From contig OY969802.1 of the NCBI GenBank assembly GCA_963703235.1, positions 1,984,001-2,048,000 on the forward strand: a stretch of 64,000 nt of DNA, given 5' to 3'. This DNA comes from VRUE01 sp963703235 (GTDB taxonomy: Bacteria > Actinomycetota > Thermoleophilia > Solirubrobacterales > 70-9). This document shows positions 50,397 to 58,519 of the stretch, one piece after another. The translations under genes and the position numbers were made by a program. The notes below the pieces were generated by a model, which was not told where the DNA came from, made no database searches, and saw only the letters and a program-made list of their open reading frames with translations. Positions within the stretch are counted from its first letter, which is position 1; every line of letters starts with the position of its first letter.

Positions 50397-51161
50397 TCAC
50401 TGCTCGACGTCGAATTGGAACGTCGTGGTGCCGAGGGTGACGCGATCGCCGGCGTTGAGGCGGGCCGAGCCGACGCGACGGTCGTTGATCTTGACCCCGT
50501 TGGTCGAGCCGAGGTCGGCGATCGTCCACTCGCCGGCGGCGGAGCGGCGGAGCTCGGCATGGTGGCGCGAGACGTTGGGGTCGCGCAGGACGCAGTCGGC
50601 GTCCTTGGCGCGACCGATCGTCGCCCGCGGGCCCTCCAGCACGTAGCGTCGGTCGTCGAGCGAGACCACCGCCCGTGTCGCCACCTCGGCGCGGGCGGAG
50701 GGCGCCGCCGGAGCGGGCGCGTCGCGGACCGCGGAGTAGACCATCGTGTGGCCCTCCTCGCCCTGGCTCGGGCTGTCCCCCTCATGGGCGGGCGGCTTGA
50801 CCAGCCGCGTCTGGATCCCGAACTCGCCCAGCCGCAGCCGCTCGTCGGTCTCGAAGGAGACCGTGGGACGGGTCAGCAGGTCGTAGTTGCGACGGCGCGC
50901 GTGCTCCAGCAGGTAGCCGGACAGCTCCTGCTCCAGCGAGCGCTCGTAGCCTTCGAGGCGGGTGCGGTCGCGGCCGGAGAGGTAGACCGTGTACTCGTTG
51001 GGGACGTAGACGCGGGCCACCCCGGCGGTCTTGTGGGAGTCCATCTCCTTGGCCAGCTTGCGGGCCAGCTCGACCGGCTGCACCTCGGAGCTGAAGGCAC
51101 GGCTGAAGACCCCCTCGACGAGGCCTTCGATCCGACTCTCGAGGTTGCGCAGGACGCCGAT
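50397..51161 (-). CDS. fhaA: FHA-domain protein FhaA, probably starting at an ATC codon
   Basis: The DUF3662 N-terminal domain (NLESRIEGLVEGVFSRAFSS then EVQPVELARKLAKEMD) and the C-terminal FHA domain (RATIGRAKDADCVLRDPNVS, RHHAEL and DLGSTNGVKINDRR) identify FhaA. Family members begin MGVLRxxE. Here the matching codon is ATC (51161-51159), with AGGA 7 bases upstream and an in-frame TAG four codons before it. The only ordinary start, GTG 51083, would remove 26 conserved residues. Hence about 254 residues if ATC is used. FhaA helps lipid II export and septal growth under PknB control. Confidence 0.85.
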   Translation of the reverse strand: MGVLRNLESRIEGLVEGVFSRAFSSEVQPVELARKLAKEMDSHKTAGVARVYVPNEYTVYLSGRDRTRLEGYERSLEQELSGYLLEHARRRNYDLLTRPTVSFETDERLRLGEFGIQTRLVKPPAHEGDSPSQGEEGHTMVYSAVRDAPAPAAPSARAEVATRAVVSLDDRRYVLEGPRATIGRAKDADCVLRDPNVSRHHAELRRSAAGEWTIADLGSTNGVKINDRRVGSARLNAGDRVTLGTTTFQFDVEQ

Positions 51162-51170
51162 CGGGCAATC

Positions 51171-52085
51171 CTAGGGGAGGAGGATGCCGTGGCCGGCCGC
51201 GAGCCAGCCCCCGAGCAGCGCGGCCGCGGCGGCGACGCCGATTCGCAGGCCCAGGACCGGCGTCGGCGGCCGCGCCTGGTCGGCGAGCAGGTCGAGCGAG
51301 TCCTCCAGAGCGGTCCCCAGCTCCTCCAGCCCCGGCCGCCGGCCGGGGCGGGGCTGCAGGCAGGCATCGACCGTCTCGCTCAGCTCGCGCGGCAGGTCGG
51401 GCCGCAGACGGCGCAGGGGCCGGAGTCGAGCGCCGATCGCGCGCGCGGTGGCGGCCGGGGTGGCGCGCCGATTCGGGTTCTCCCCGCTCCAGCACTCATA
51501 CAGCACGAGGGCCAGCGAGTAGACGTCGGCCGCCGGTCCCGCGGAGTCGCCCTCGGCCTGCTCGGGCGACATGTAGGCGAGGGTGCCGACGATGTCGCCG
51601 GGGGCGGTCAGCGCAGCCGCGTCGGCGAGACGGGCGACGCCGAAGTCCATCAGCCTGGCCCGCGGCTCTTCGTCCCCGACGAGCACGTTCTGCGGCTTGA
51701 CGTCGCGGTGGACGACGCCGCGGGCGTGGGCGTGATCGAGCGCCTCGCAGAGGTCGGCGCCGATCTCGCCGATCTCGCGGTCGCTGAGGGTGCCGGCGGC
51801 GCTCAGCTCGGCCAGCGTCGCGCCCTCTACCAGCTCGGTGACGAGCAGGGCGTTGCCGTCTTCCTCCCCCATCTCGTAGAGGGTGACGATGCCCGGATGG
51901 TTGAGGCGCGCCGCCGCCTGGGCCTCACGCAGCACCCGCCGTCGCGAATCGCCGCGGGACTCGATCGCCTTGACCGCGACCGAGCGCTCCAGGCGCCCGT
52001 CCCAGGCCTCGTAGACGACGCCGAAGCCGCCGCTGCCGATGCGGCGCTCGATCAGGAAGCGGTTGAGGACGAGCGAACCGACCAA
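51171..52085 (-). CDS. Ser/Thr protein kinase heading the cell-wall operon
   Basis: About 304 residues from TTG 52085 (LVGSLVLNRFLIERRIGSGG); an ATG at 52160 would add 25 residues unlike the family, and the start remains uncertain. Kinase motifs: IGSGGFGVVYEAWDG, VAVKAIES, HRDVKPQN, MDFGVARL and MSPEQAEGDSAGPAADVYSL. One C-terminal membrane helix (GVAAAAALLGGWLAAG) ends the protein with no ectodomain. It occupies the operon end where mycobacteria would not have a kinase, and may replace PknA. Confidence 0.85.
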   Translation of the reverse strand: MVGSLVLNRFLIERRIGSGGFGVVYEAWDGRLERSVAVKAIESRGDSRRRVLREAQAAARLNHPGIVTLYEMGEEDGNALLVTELVEGATLAELSAAGTLSDREIGEIGADLCEALDHAHARGVVHRDVKPQNVLVGDEEPRARLMDFGVARLADAAALTAPGDIVGTLAYMSPEQAEGDSAGPAADVYSLALVLYECWSGENPNRRATPAATARAIGARLRPLRRLRPDLPRELSETVDACLQPRPGRRPGLEELGTALEDSLDLLADQARPPTPVLGLRIGVAAAAALLGGWLAAGHGILLP

Positions 52086-53182
52086 TGCACTTCCGGCTTT
52101 CGCCGCTAATCCGCTTCCTCCTGCGACATACTGCCCGCTACTTGGAGGATTCGATCGCATCCGGGCAGGGGCGTCGGCCGCGCCCTAGGCGCCGTACCGA
52201 GCGGCAGCAGATCCTGCTGCGCCGGGCGCTCGCCCTTGGCGGCGGCCTGCTGGTCCTGATCCTGATCGTGCTCGGCGTGCGGGGCTGTCTCGACGCGCGT
52301 AAGGACCGGGCGCTGAAGGACTACGCCGGCGACGTGACCCAGATCGTCGAAGAGACCGAGCAGACCAGCGAAAGCTTCTTCGCCAAGCTCTCCGACCCCG
52401 GCAGCCTCTCCGTCACCGAGTTCGTCGACGGGGTCCAGGCCGACCGCAGCGCGATGGACAACTACGCATCGCGCGTAGATGGCCTTGACGCCCCCGGCGA
52501 CATGAGCGACGCCCAGACCGCTCTGGAGCTGGTCTACGCGCTGCGCAGCAGCGCGATGGCCGGGATCGCGGAAAAGATGAGCACGGCGCTGGGCGACGTC
52601 GGGGCCGAGAAAGCGACCGCCGGGATCGCCAAGCAGATCCAGAAGCTGATGGCCAGCGACGTCCTCTACGCCACCGTCGTGCGGCCGCAGATCGACGCGG
52701 TGCTCGCCGACAACGGGATCGAAGGCGAGGACGTGCCGGAGAGCGTCTTCGTCCCCGACGGGACCAAGTGGCTCGACGAAGAAGCGGTCAGCTCGGCGCT
52801 CGGCTCGGTCAGCGGCGCCACCGGCGCCGCCACCCCCGGCGTGCACGGGCTGGGCCTGATCGGCACCAGCATCAACGGCACCGAACTGTCGCCCGAATCG
52901 CCCGTCTCCGTCAGCGCCGAAGAAACGGCGGAAGTCGAAGTCCAGGTCCAGAACCAGGGCGAATCGACCGAGAACGGCGTCACCGTCTCGGTCACCGTCA
53001 GCGGTGGCAGCACCCTGCAGGGGGAGATCAGCACGATCGAAGCGGGCGCGACGGAAACGGTGACGATCCCGCTGACGCCGACGCCCGAAGGCGAAGTGAC
53101 GCTGGAAGTCGTGGCCGAGCCGGTTCCTGGCGAGCAGGTGTCGGAAAACAACGAAGCTAGTTACACCGTCGTCTTTGAATGA
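52085..53182 (+). CDS. Membrane-anchored protein with C-terminal CARDB-like domain
   Basis: Up to 365 residues. The start is uncertain: ATG 52085 coincides with the divergent kinase start, and TTG 52142 is an alternative. A basic stretch (GRRPRPRRRTERQQILLRRA) precedes one helix (LALGGGLLVLILIVLGVRGC). A helical region of about 150 residues follows, then a C-terminal CARDB-like beta domain (EVEVQVQNQGESTENGVTVS and EQVSENNEASYTVVFE). The domain is adhesion-like; the function is unknown. It lies before pheA. Confidence 0.75.
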   Translation: MHFRLSPLIRFLLRHTARYLEDSIASGQGRRPRPRRRTERQQILLRRALALGGGLLVLILIVLGVRGCLDARKDRALKDYAGDVTQIVEETEQTSESFFAKLSDPGSLSVTEFVDGVQADRSAMDNYASRVDGLDAPGDMSDAQTALELVYALRSSAMAGIAEKMSTALGDVGAEKATAGIAKQIQKLMASDVLYATVVRPQIDAVLADNGIEGEDVPESVFVPDGTKWLDEEAVSSALGSVSGATGAATPGVHGLGLIGTSINGTELSPESPVSVSAEETAEVEVQVQNQGESTENGVTVSVTVSGGSTLQGEISTIEAGATETVTIPLTPTPEGEVTLEVVAEPVPGEQVSENNEASYTVVFE

Positions 53183-53184
53183 GT

Positions 53185-53320
53185 GGGCGGGTGGGACTGC
53201 TCTGGTGGAGTTGATGTTCGCTCCGCTGCGCTTCGCTCACGAATTTGGTGCCGCTTCGCGGCTGGAAACGCTCTGCGGTGCCCGCTTCGCGACACTCCCC
53301 CAGAGCAGTCCCACCCGCCC
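53185..53320. repeat. 136-bp inverted-repeat element between the CARDB gene and pheA
   Basis: 21-base perfect arms (53185-53205 and 53300-53320), G-rich on the left (GGGCGGGTGGGACTGCTCTGG). The 94-base core has short CGCTTCGC-type repeats. It begins two bases after the upstream stop codon. Confidence 0.75.
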
Positions 53321-53363
53321 CATCACCCAGCGCAGCCGGCTCCTTCTGGATGAACATCGCTAG

Positions 53364-54200
53364 ATGAGAGTTGCGTTTCTTGGGCCGGCTGGGACGTTTA
53401 CCGAAGATGCGCTGCGGGAGGCGGCGGCTGCTGGCGCAGAGGTAGAGCCGGTACGCACTCCCACGGTGCATGATGCGATCCTCGCCGTCGAGCGGGGCGA
53501 GGCGGAGCGGGCGTTTGTGCCGTTCGAGAACTCGATCGAGGGCTCGGTGCGGAGCACGCTCGACACGCTGGCGCTCGAGACCGAGGCGGTGACGATCGTC
53601 GGCGAGCACGACTTCCAGGTGCACGCCCACCTGATCGCCCGCGACGGAGTCGGGCTGGCGGAGGTCGGCGCGGTCCTCTCGCACCCGCAGCCGCTGGCCC
53701 AGTGCGCCCGCTTCCTGCGCGAGCGCCTGCCGGGCGTGGAACGGCGCAGCGTCAGCAGCACCGCCGAGGCTGTGCGCATGGTCGGCGAGTCGGTGCGCCC
53801 CTGGGCGGCGATCGGCGCTCGCTCCGCCGCCGAGCTCTACGGCTGCGTCGTGCTGGAGGAGGGGATCGAGGACGAGCCCGACAACGTCACCCGCTTCGTC
53901 TGGATCGCCCCGGCCGGGGCGGAGCCGGAGGGCGAGGGCGCCTGGCGGACCTCGCTCGTCTTCTCGGAGCTCGGGGCCGACCACCCCGGCGCGCTGGTCG
54001 AGGCCCTGCTCGAGTTCTCCACCCGTGAGATCAACCTCAGCCGGATCGAGTCGAGGCCGCTCCGACAGGGCCTCGGCCGTTACATGTTCTTCTGCGACCT
54101 CGAAGGGAAGCTGGACGAGCCGGCCGTCTCGGAGGCGCTCGCGGCGCTCCGGGACAAGGCGGAATCGGTCCGAATCCTCGGCTCCTATCCGATCGGCTAG
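53364..54200 (+). CDS. pheA: Prephenate dehydratase
   Basis: This 278-residue protein starts at ATG 53364 (MRVAFLGPAGTFTEDALREA). It makes phenylpyruvate for phenylalanine synthesis. Catalytic region: VPFENSIEGSVRSTLDTLA, HPQPLAQCARFL, AAIGARSAAELYG and the key NVTRFVWI with Thr-Arg-Phe. The C-terminal ACT regulatory domain has GALVEALLEFSTREINLSRI followed by ESRP, which binds phenylalanine for feedback control. It is monofunctional, without chorismate mutase. Confidence 0.95.
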   Translation: MRVAFLGPAGTFTEDALREAAAAGAEVEPVRTPTVHDAILAVERGEAERAFVPFENSIEGSVRSTLDTLALETEAVTIVGEHDFQVHAHLIARDGVGLAEVGAVLSHPQPLAQCARFLRERLPGVERRSVSSTAEAVRMVGESVRPWAAIGARSAAELYGCVVLEEGIEDEPDNVTRFVWIAPAGAEPEGEGAWRTSLVFSELGADHPGALVEALLEFSTREINLSRIESRPLRQGLGRYMFFCDLEGKLDEPAVSEALAALRDKAESVRILGSYPIG

Positions 54201-54227
54201 GACGCCTGCGTAGAATCTCCGAGCAAT

Positions 54228-54740
54228 ATGGCGCGCGTATTGGTTCTCAACGCCACCTATGAGCCGATCAACGTCTGCACGTTACGGCGCGCTGCCGTGC
54301 TGCTCCTCAAGGAAAAGGCCGAGCTGCTGGAGCGGCGCGAGGGTGCGATCCACTCCGAGCGGATGACGCTCGATCGACCCGACGTGATCCGCCTCGTCAA
54401 CTACGTGCGGGTGCCACGCGAGGCGCACCGTCGGCGGATCACCCGCCGCGCGGTCCTCGCTCGCGACGCCTGGACCTGCCAGTACTGCGGCTCGCGCAAG
54501 TCGGGTCTCACCGTCGACCACGTGATCCCCCGCAGTCGCGGCGGCAAATCGGTCTGGGAGAACATCGTCGCCGCCTGCGCCAGCTGCAACCGCCGCAAGG
54601 GCAACCGCCTCCCGCGGGAGATCCAGATGCACCCGCGCAAGCGCCCCAAGCCGCCCGGCCCCACTGTCTTCATCCAGGTCGCCACGCCGTCGATTCCGCC
54701 AGCGTGGCAGCAGTACTTACCGGCTTCCGCTGCGGCTTAG
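54228..54740 (+). CDS. HNH endonuclease-family protein
   Basis: This 170-residue protein starts at ATG 54228, with TAGAAT about 11 bases upstream. The first 80 residues (RVLVLNATYEPINVCTLRRA) form the conserved N-terminus of a widespread actinobacterial HNH family. The HNH core follows: CQYCGSRKSGLTVDHVIPRS, then ENIVAACASCNRRKGNR, with two zinc CxxC pairs and D-H/H-N-type residues. The natural role is unknown; the conserved stand-alone family argues against homing. It converges on gyrA with a 4-base overlap. Confidence 0.85.
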   Translation: MARVLVLNATYEPINVCTLRRAAVLLLKEKAELLERREGAIHSERMTLDRPDVIRLVNYVRVPREAHRRRITRRAVLARDAWTCQYCGSRKSGLTVDHVIPRSRGGKSVWENIVAACASCNRRKGNRLPREIQMHPRKRPKPPGPTVFIQVATPSIPPAWQQYLPASAAA

Positions 54741-57700
54741 GACTCGGTACCGGGAAGCGGCTCGGGCGACGCCCCGTCTTCGGCGGCTGCTTCCGAGCCC
54801 TCCTCGGACTCGACCACGAGGGCCACCGCGCTGACCCGGTCGTCGTCCTTGATGTTCATCACCTTGACGCCCTGGGTCGGGCGGCCCATGCGTGAGATTC
54901 CGCCGGCGGGCGTGCGCTGCACCATCCCGTTCTGGGAGATGAAGAGGAGGTCCTGGTGCTCGCGGACGATCAGGGCGCCGGCGAGGCCGCCCTTCTTCTC
55001 GGTCAGCTTCGCGGTCAGCACGCCTTTCGTGCCGCGGCCCTTGACCGGGTACTCGGCGATCGAGGTGCGCTTGCCGTAGCCGTTCTCGGTGACGACGAAG
55101 AGCTCGGTGTCGTCGCGGGCGATGTCCATCGCCAGCACCCGGTTGTCCTTGCCGGCGACGTTCATGCCTTTGACGCCGCTGGTGTCGCGGCCCATCGGCC
55201 GCACCGCGTCCTCGGAAAAGCGCGAGGCGTGGCCCGAGTGGGAGACCATGAGGATGTCGTCCTTGCCCGAGGTGAGGCGGACCTGGACCAGCTCGTCGCC
55301 GTCGCGGACCTTGATCGCGATGATCCCGTCGGCGCGGATCGGCGTGTTGTAGGCGAGGAACTCGGTCTTCTTGATCAGCCCCTGGGCGGTGGCGAACGCG
55401 AGGTACTTGTTCTCCTTGAAGTCGCGGGTCGGGATCACCGCCATCACCCGCTCGCCTTCGCGCAGCGGCAGCAGGTTGACCAGAGCGCTTCCTTTCGCGG
55501 TCCGCGATCCCTCCGGCAGCTCGTAGACCTTGAGCCGGTAGACCTTGCCCCGGTTGGTGAAGAAGAGCAGGTAGTCGTGGGACGAGCAGATGTGGAGGTG
55601 GGCGATGTAGTCGTCCTCCTTCAGGTTCATCCCCATCACGCCGACGCCGCCGCGGTGCTGCTGGCGGTAGGTGGCGAGCGGCAGCCGCTTGACGTAGCCG
55701 GAGGCGGTCAGCGAGATCACCATCTGCTGGTCGGCGATCATGTCCTCGATCCCGACGTCGCCCTCGAAGTGGGCGATTTCGGTGCGCCGCTCGTCGCCGT
55801 AGGACTCGACGACCTCCGCCAGCTCCTCCTTGACCAGACCCAGCACCCTCGCCTCGTCGCCGAGAATGGCGCGCAGCTCGCCGATCCGCTCGATCAGGTC
55901 GGCGTGCTCGGCGCGCACCTTGTCGGCCTCCAGCGCGGTGAGGCGCTGGAGGCGCATGTCGAGGATCGCCTGCGCCTGCTCGCGCGAGAGCTCGAACTTC
56001 TCGATCAGGCCGTCGCGGGCGGCGTCGGGATCGGCCGAGGCGCGGATCAGCTCGATCGCCGCGTCGAGGTTGTCGAGCGCGATCAGCAGGCCCTCGAGGA
56101 TGTGGGCCCGGGCCTCGGCGCGCCGCAGTTCGTACTGGGTGCGGCGGGTGACGACCTCGCGCTGGTGCTGGACGTAGTGGTGCACCATCTCAAGCAGGCT
56201 CAGGGTGCGAGGCACGCCATCGACCAGCGCCACCATGTTGGTGCCGAAGCTGGTCTGCATCTGGGTTTTCTTGTAGAGGTTGTTGAGCACGACCTTGGCC
56301 GGCTGGCCGCCGCGCTTCAGCTCGATCACCAGGCGCATGCCGGAGCGGTCGGACTCGTCGCGCAGGTCGGAGATCCCCTCCAGCTTCTTTTCCCGGACCA
56401 GGTCGGCGATCTTGGTGATCAGACCGTTGTCGCCGCCCTTCTTGACCATGAAGGGGAGCTCGGTGACGACGATCGCGTCCTTGCCGCCCTTCAGCGGCTC
56501 GACGTGGGCCCGGGCGCGGACCTTGATCGTGCCGCGACCGGACGCGTAGGCGTCGCGGATCCCCTCCATGCTCATGATCCCGCCGCCGGGGAAGTCGGGG
56601 CCCTTGACGTGCTCCATCAGGCCGGCGAGGTCGATGCCCGGCTCGTCGATGTAGGCGTTCACCGCGCCCGCCACCTCGCGCAGGTTGTGAGGCGGGATGT
56701 TGGTCGCCATCCCGACCGCGATCCCCGACGCCCCGTTGACCAGCAGGTTCGGGAAGCGGGCCGGCAGGATCAGCGGCTCCTGCGTCGATTCGTCGTAGTT
56801 GGGGCCGAAGTCGACGGTGTCGGCGTCGATGTCCCGCAGCAGCTCGGTCGCCAGGCGCCCGAGGCGCGCCTCGGTGTTGTGGCTGACGAATCCGTTGGTC
56901 AGGAACGAGTGATCGTCCGTGTCGACACGAAGCGAGAAGACAGGCTGGACCCCGGCCGACACGACCGACTCGACCTCGGCATAGAAGTAGTCGCCGGTGA
57001 CGAGCGGCTCGGTGACCTCTCGGACCTCCTCAGAATCGATTCGCTCCAGGATCGCCGTGCCGCCCTGCTCCCAGCGCTCTATTCGATCGATGTTGTGGCG
57101 GCGCAGCCAATCGCGGTTGTCCCAACTGGTTCCACCGTCGGAGCGGATGTAGTCGGCCAGGAAAGGAACGTGGTCATGGCTGAGGGCGCGACTGCTCTCC
57201 GGAATCGTCGCCAGGTCTCCTTCGAGCTTCGCCTGCTTTACACCGAGAAAGCCGACGCTGCTTGCAAAGAGGCGCGCGTCGCGGCGATTGCTGATGACGA
57301 CCTTGAACTCGCCCTTCTCATAGCGGCAGATACGTGAAACGACGCCTGCCTCGAGCAAGAGGAGCTGAACGTCTCGCGCGAGCTGCTCGCTATAGGTCGA
57401 GTAGGAGACCTGGATTGTGTTCCGGGGAAGCAGTGACGACGACCCGTCGCCGGTGAATAGAGACCGCAGGAATGCCCGCTTGAATGCCGGGTCGGCACAC
57501 CAAACGAACTCCGGAACTCGCTTCGTCGCCGCCTTCCCGACCAGATCTGCAAGTGGGCTGTCGCGGAGATGGTCAAGGTTCTGAACGTCCAGCTCGAAGA
57601 GCAGGCTGCCGGAGGCGATCTGCCTGGAGTAGACGTAACGCGAACCGCCTACGATCGAGTCGTAGGAGGCCACGACCCGGTCGAAGAAGTCCTTGTCGAC

Positions 57701-58504
57701 ATTGTTGAAGCCCGCCCGGGAGGCGCTGATCCATCCCTCGGAAACGAAGGCGCCGGCCAGTAAGGCAAGTTGCCCATCACGCTGCGAAGGCGGTGCTTCC
57801 GCAGTTTGAGCGGTTCGCGAGATGAGCACACGGTCGCCGGGCTGGATCTCCTCCAGGAGCTTCCAGAGGAACAAGGGAACCCCGGCCATGTCAACGAGAC
57901 AAAGGACAGGATGATTGTGCGTGCCGGTTAGCTCGTGGCCCTGAGCGGTGCGAAGGCGAAGCGTCGGATGATCACCAGAGTGAAAGAGCTTCGATGCGTG
58001 AACCGGGCGGCCGAGCCGATCCAGGACCTCGATATCGAGGTCATTGTCAGACTCAGGCTTGACGTCGGGGGCAAGCGAATCGATTCGCACGGTTCCATTA
58101 GGCGTCGCCACCCTGGTGTCGCCGGCGACGCAGTACCGCATCGCCGCTGCCGGGTCGTCGTCGATCGAGCCGAAGTTGCCCTGGCCGTCGACCAGCGTGT
58201 AGCGCAGCGAGAAGTCCTGCGCCATCCGCACCAGCGTGTCGTAGATCGCCGAGTCGCCGTGAGGGTGGTACTTGCCCATCACCTCGCCGACGATGAATGC
58301 GCACTTGCGATAGGGCCTGGTCGGCTGCAGGCCGATGTCGTGCATCGCGTAGAGCACCCGGCGATGGACCGGCTTCAGCCCGTCACGGACGTCCGGCAGC
58401 GCCCGCCCGACGATCACGCTCATCGCGTAATCGAGGTAGGAGGAACGCATCTCCTTCTCGAGCTCGCGCTCTTCGATGCGACCGGTGAGCGCCTCCAGCG
58501 CCAT
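54737..58504 (-). CDS. gyrA: DNA gyrase subunit A precursor containing an intein
   Basis: This 1255-residue precursor starts at ATG 58504, 15 bases after gyrB. N-extein residues 1-124 (DGLKPVHRRVLYAM, KYHPHGDSAIYDTLVRMAQD) end at the catalytic tyrosine (AAMRY124). The intein is residues 125-543, and the C-extein begins TEARLGRLATELLRDID. The joined product is 836 residues, normal for GyrA. The C-terminal pinwheel has the GyrA box QQHRGGVGVMG. Gyrase introduces negative supercoils with GyrB; the intein must be spliced out for activity because it separates the active-site Tyr from the Thr that follows. Confidence 0.96.
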   Translation of the reverse strand: MALEALTGRIEERELEKEMRSSYLDYAMSVIVGRALPDVRDGLKPVHRRVLYAMHDIGLQPTRPYRKCAFIVGEVMGKYHPHGDSAIYDTLVRMAQDFSLRYTLVDGQGNFGSIDDDPAAAMRYCVAGDTRVATPNGTVRIDSLAPDVKPESDNDLDIEVLDRLGRPVHASKLFHSGDHPTLRLRTAQGHELTGTHNHPVLCLVDMAGVPLFLWKLLEEIQPGDRVLISRTAQTAEAPPSQRDGQLALLAGAFVSEGWISASRAGFNNVDKDFFDRVVASYDSIVGGSRYVYSRQIASGSLLFELDVQNLDHLRDSPLADLVGKAATKRVPEFVWCADPAFKRAFLRSLFTGDGSSSLLPRNTIQVSYSTYSEQLARDVQLLLLEAGVVSRICRYEKGEFKVVISNRRDARLFASSVGFLGVKQAKLEGDLATIPESSRALSHDHVPFLADYIRSDGGTSWDNRDWLRRHNIDRIERWEQGGTAILERIDSEEVREVTEPLVTGDYFYAEVESVVSAGVQPVFSLRVDTDDHSFLTNGFVSHNTEARLGRLATELLRDIDADTVDFGPNYDESTQEPLILPARFPNLLVNGASGIAVGMATNIPPHNLREVAGAVNAYIDEPGIDLAGLMEHVKGPDFPGGGIMSMEGIRDAYASGRGTIKVRARAHVEPLKGGKDAIVVTELPFMVKKGGDNGLITKIADLVREKKLEGISDLRDESDRSGMRLVIELKRGGQPAKVVLNNLYKKTQMQTSFGTNMVALVDGVPRTLSLLEMVHHYVQHQREVVTRRTQYELRRAEARAHILEGLLIALDNLDAAIELIRASADPDAARDGLIEKFELSREQAQAILDMRLQRLTALEADKVRAEHADLIERIGELRAILGDEARVLGLVKEELAEVVESYGDERRTEIAHFEGDVGIEDMIADQQMVISLTASGYVKRLPLATYRQQHRGGVGVMGMNLKEDDYIAHLHICSSHDYLLFFTNRGKVYRLKVYELPEGSRTAKGSALVNLLPLREGERVMAVIPTRDFKENKYLAFATAQGLIKKTEFLAYNTPIRADGIIAIKVRDGDELVQVRLTSGKDDILMVSHSGHASRFSEDAVRPMGRDTSGVKGMNVAGKDNRVLAMDIARDDTELFVVTENGYGKRTSIAEYPVKGRGTKGVLTAKLTEKKGGLAGALIVREHQDLLFISQNGMVQRTPAGGISRMGRPTQGVKVMNIKDDDRVSAVALVVESEEGSEAAAEDGASPEPLPGTES
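56876..58132 (-). mobile_element. GyrA intein with LAGLIDADG homing endonuclease
   Basis: 419 residues (precursor 125-543). Splicing residues: Cys1 (CVAGDTRV), the B-block THNH at 71-74, the C-terminal His418-Asn419 (DDHSFLTNGFVSHN) and Thr as the +1 extein residue. A two-motif LAGLIDADG endonuclease lies inside: LLAGAFVSEGW (acid Glu132) and FLRSLFTGDGS (Asp229). Both motifs look intact. The site, between Tyr and Thr of MRY|TEAR, is the GyrA insertion site known from mycobacteria. Confidence 0.93.
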
Positions 58505-58519
58505 CAGCGAACGCCCCGT

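Noticed and set aside
54228..54740. HNH gene beside gyrA as the homing endonuclease of the intein
   Set aside because: It belongs to a stand-alone actinobacterial HNH family, and the intein already contains its own LAGLIDADG endonuclease.
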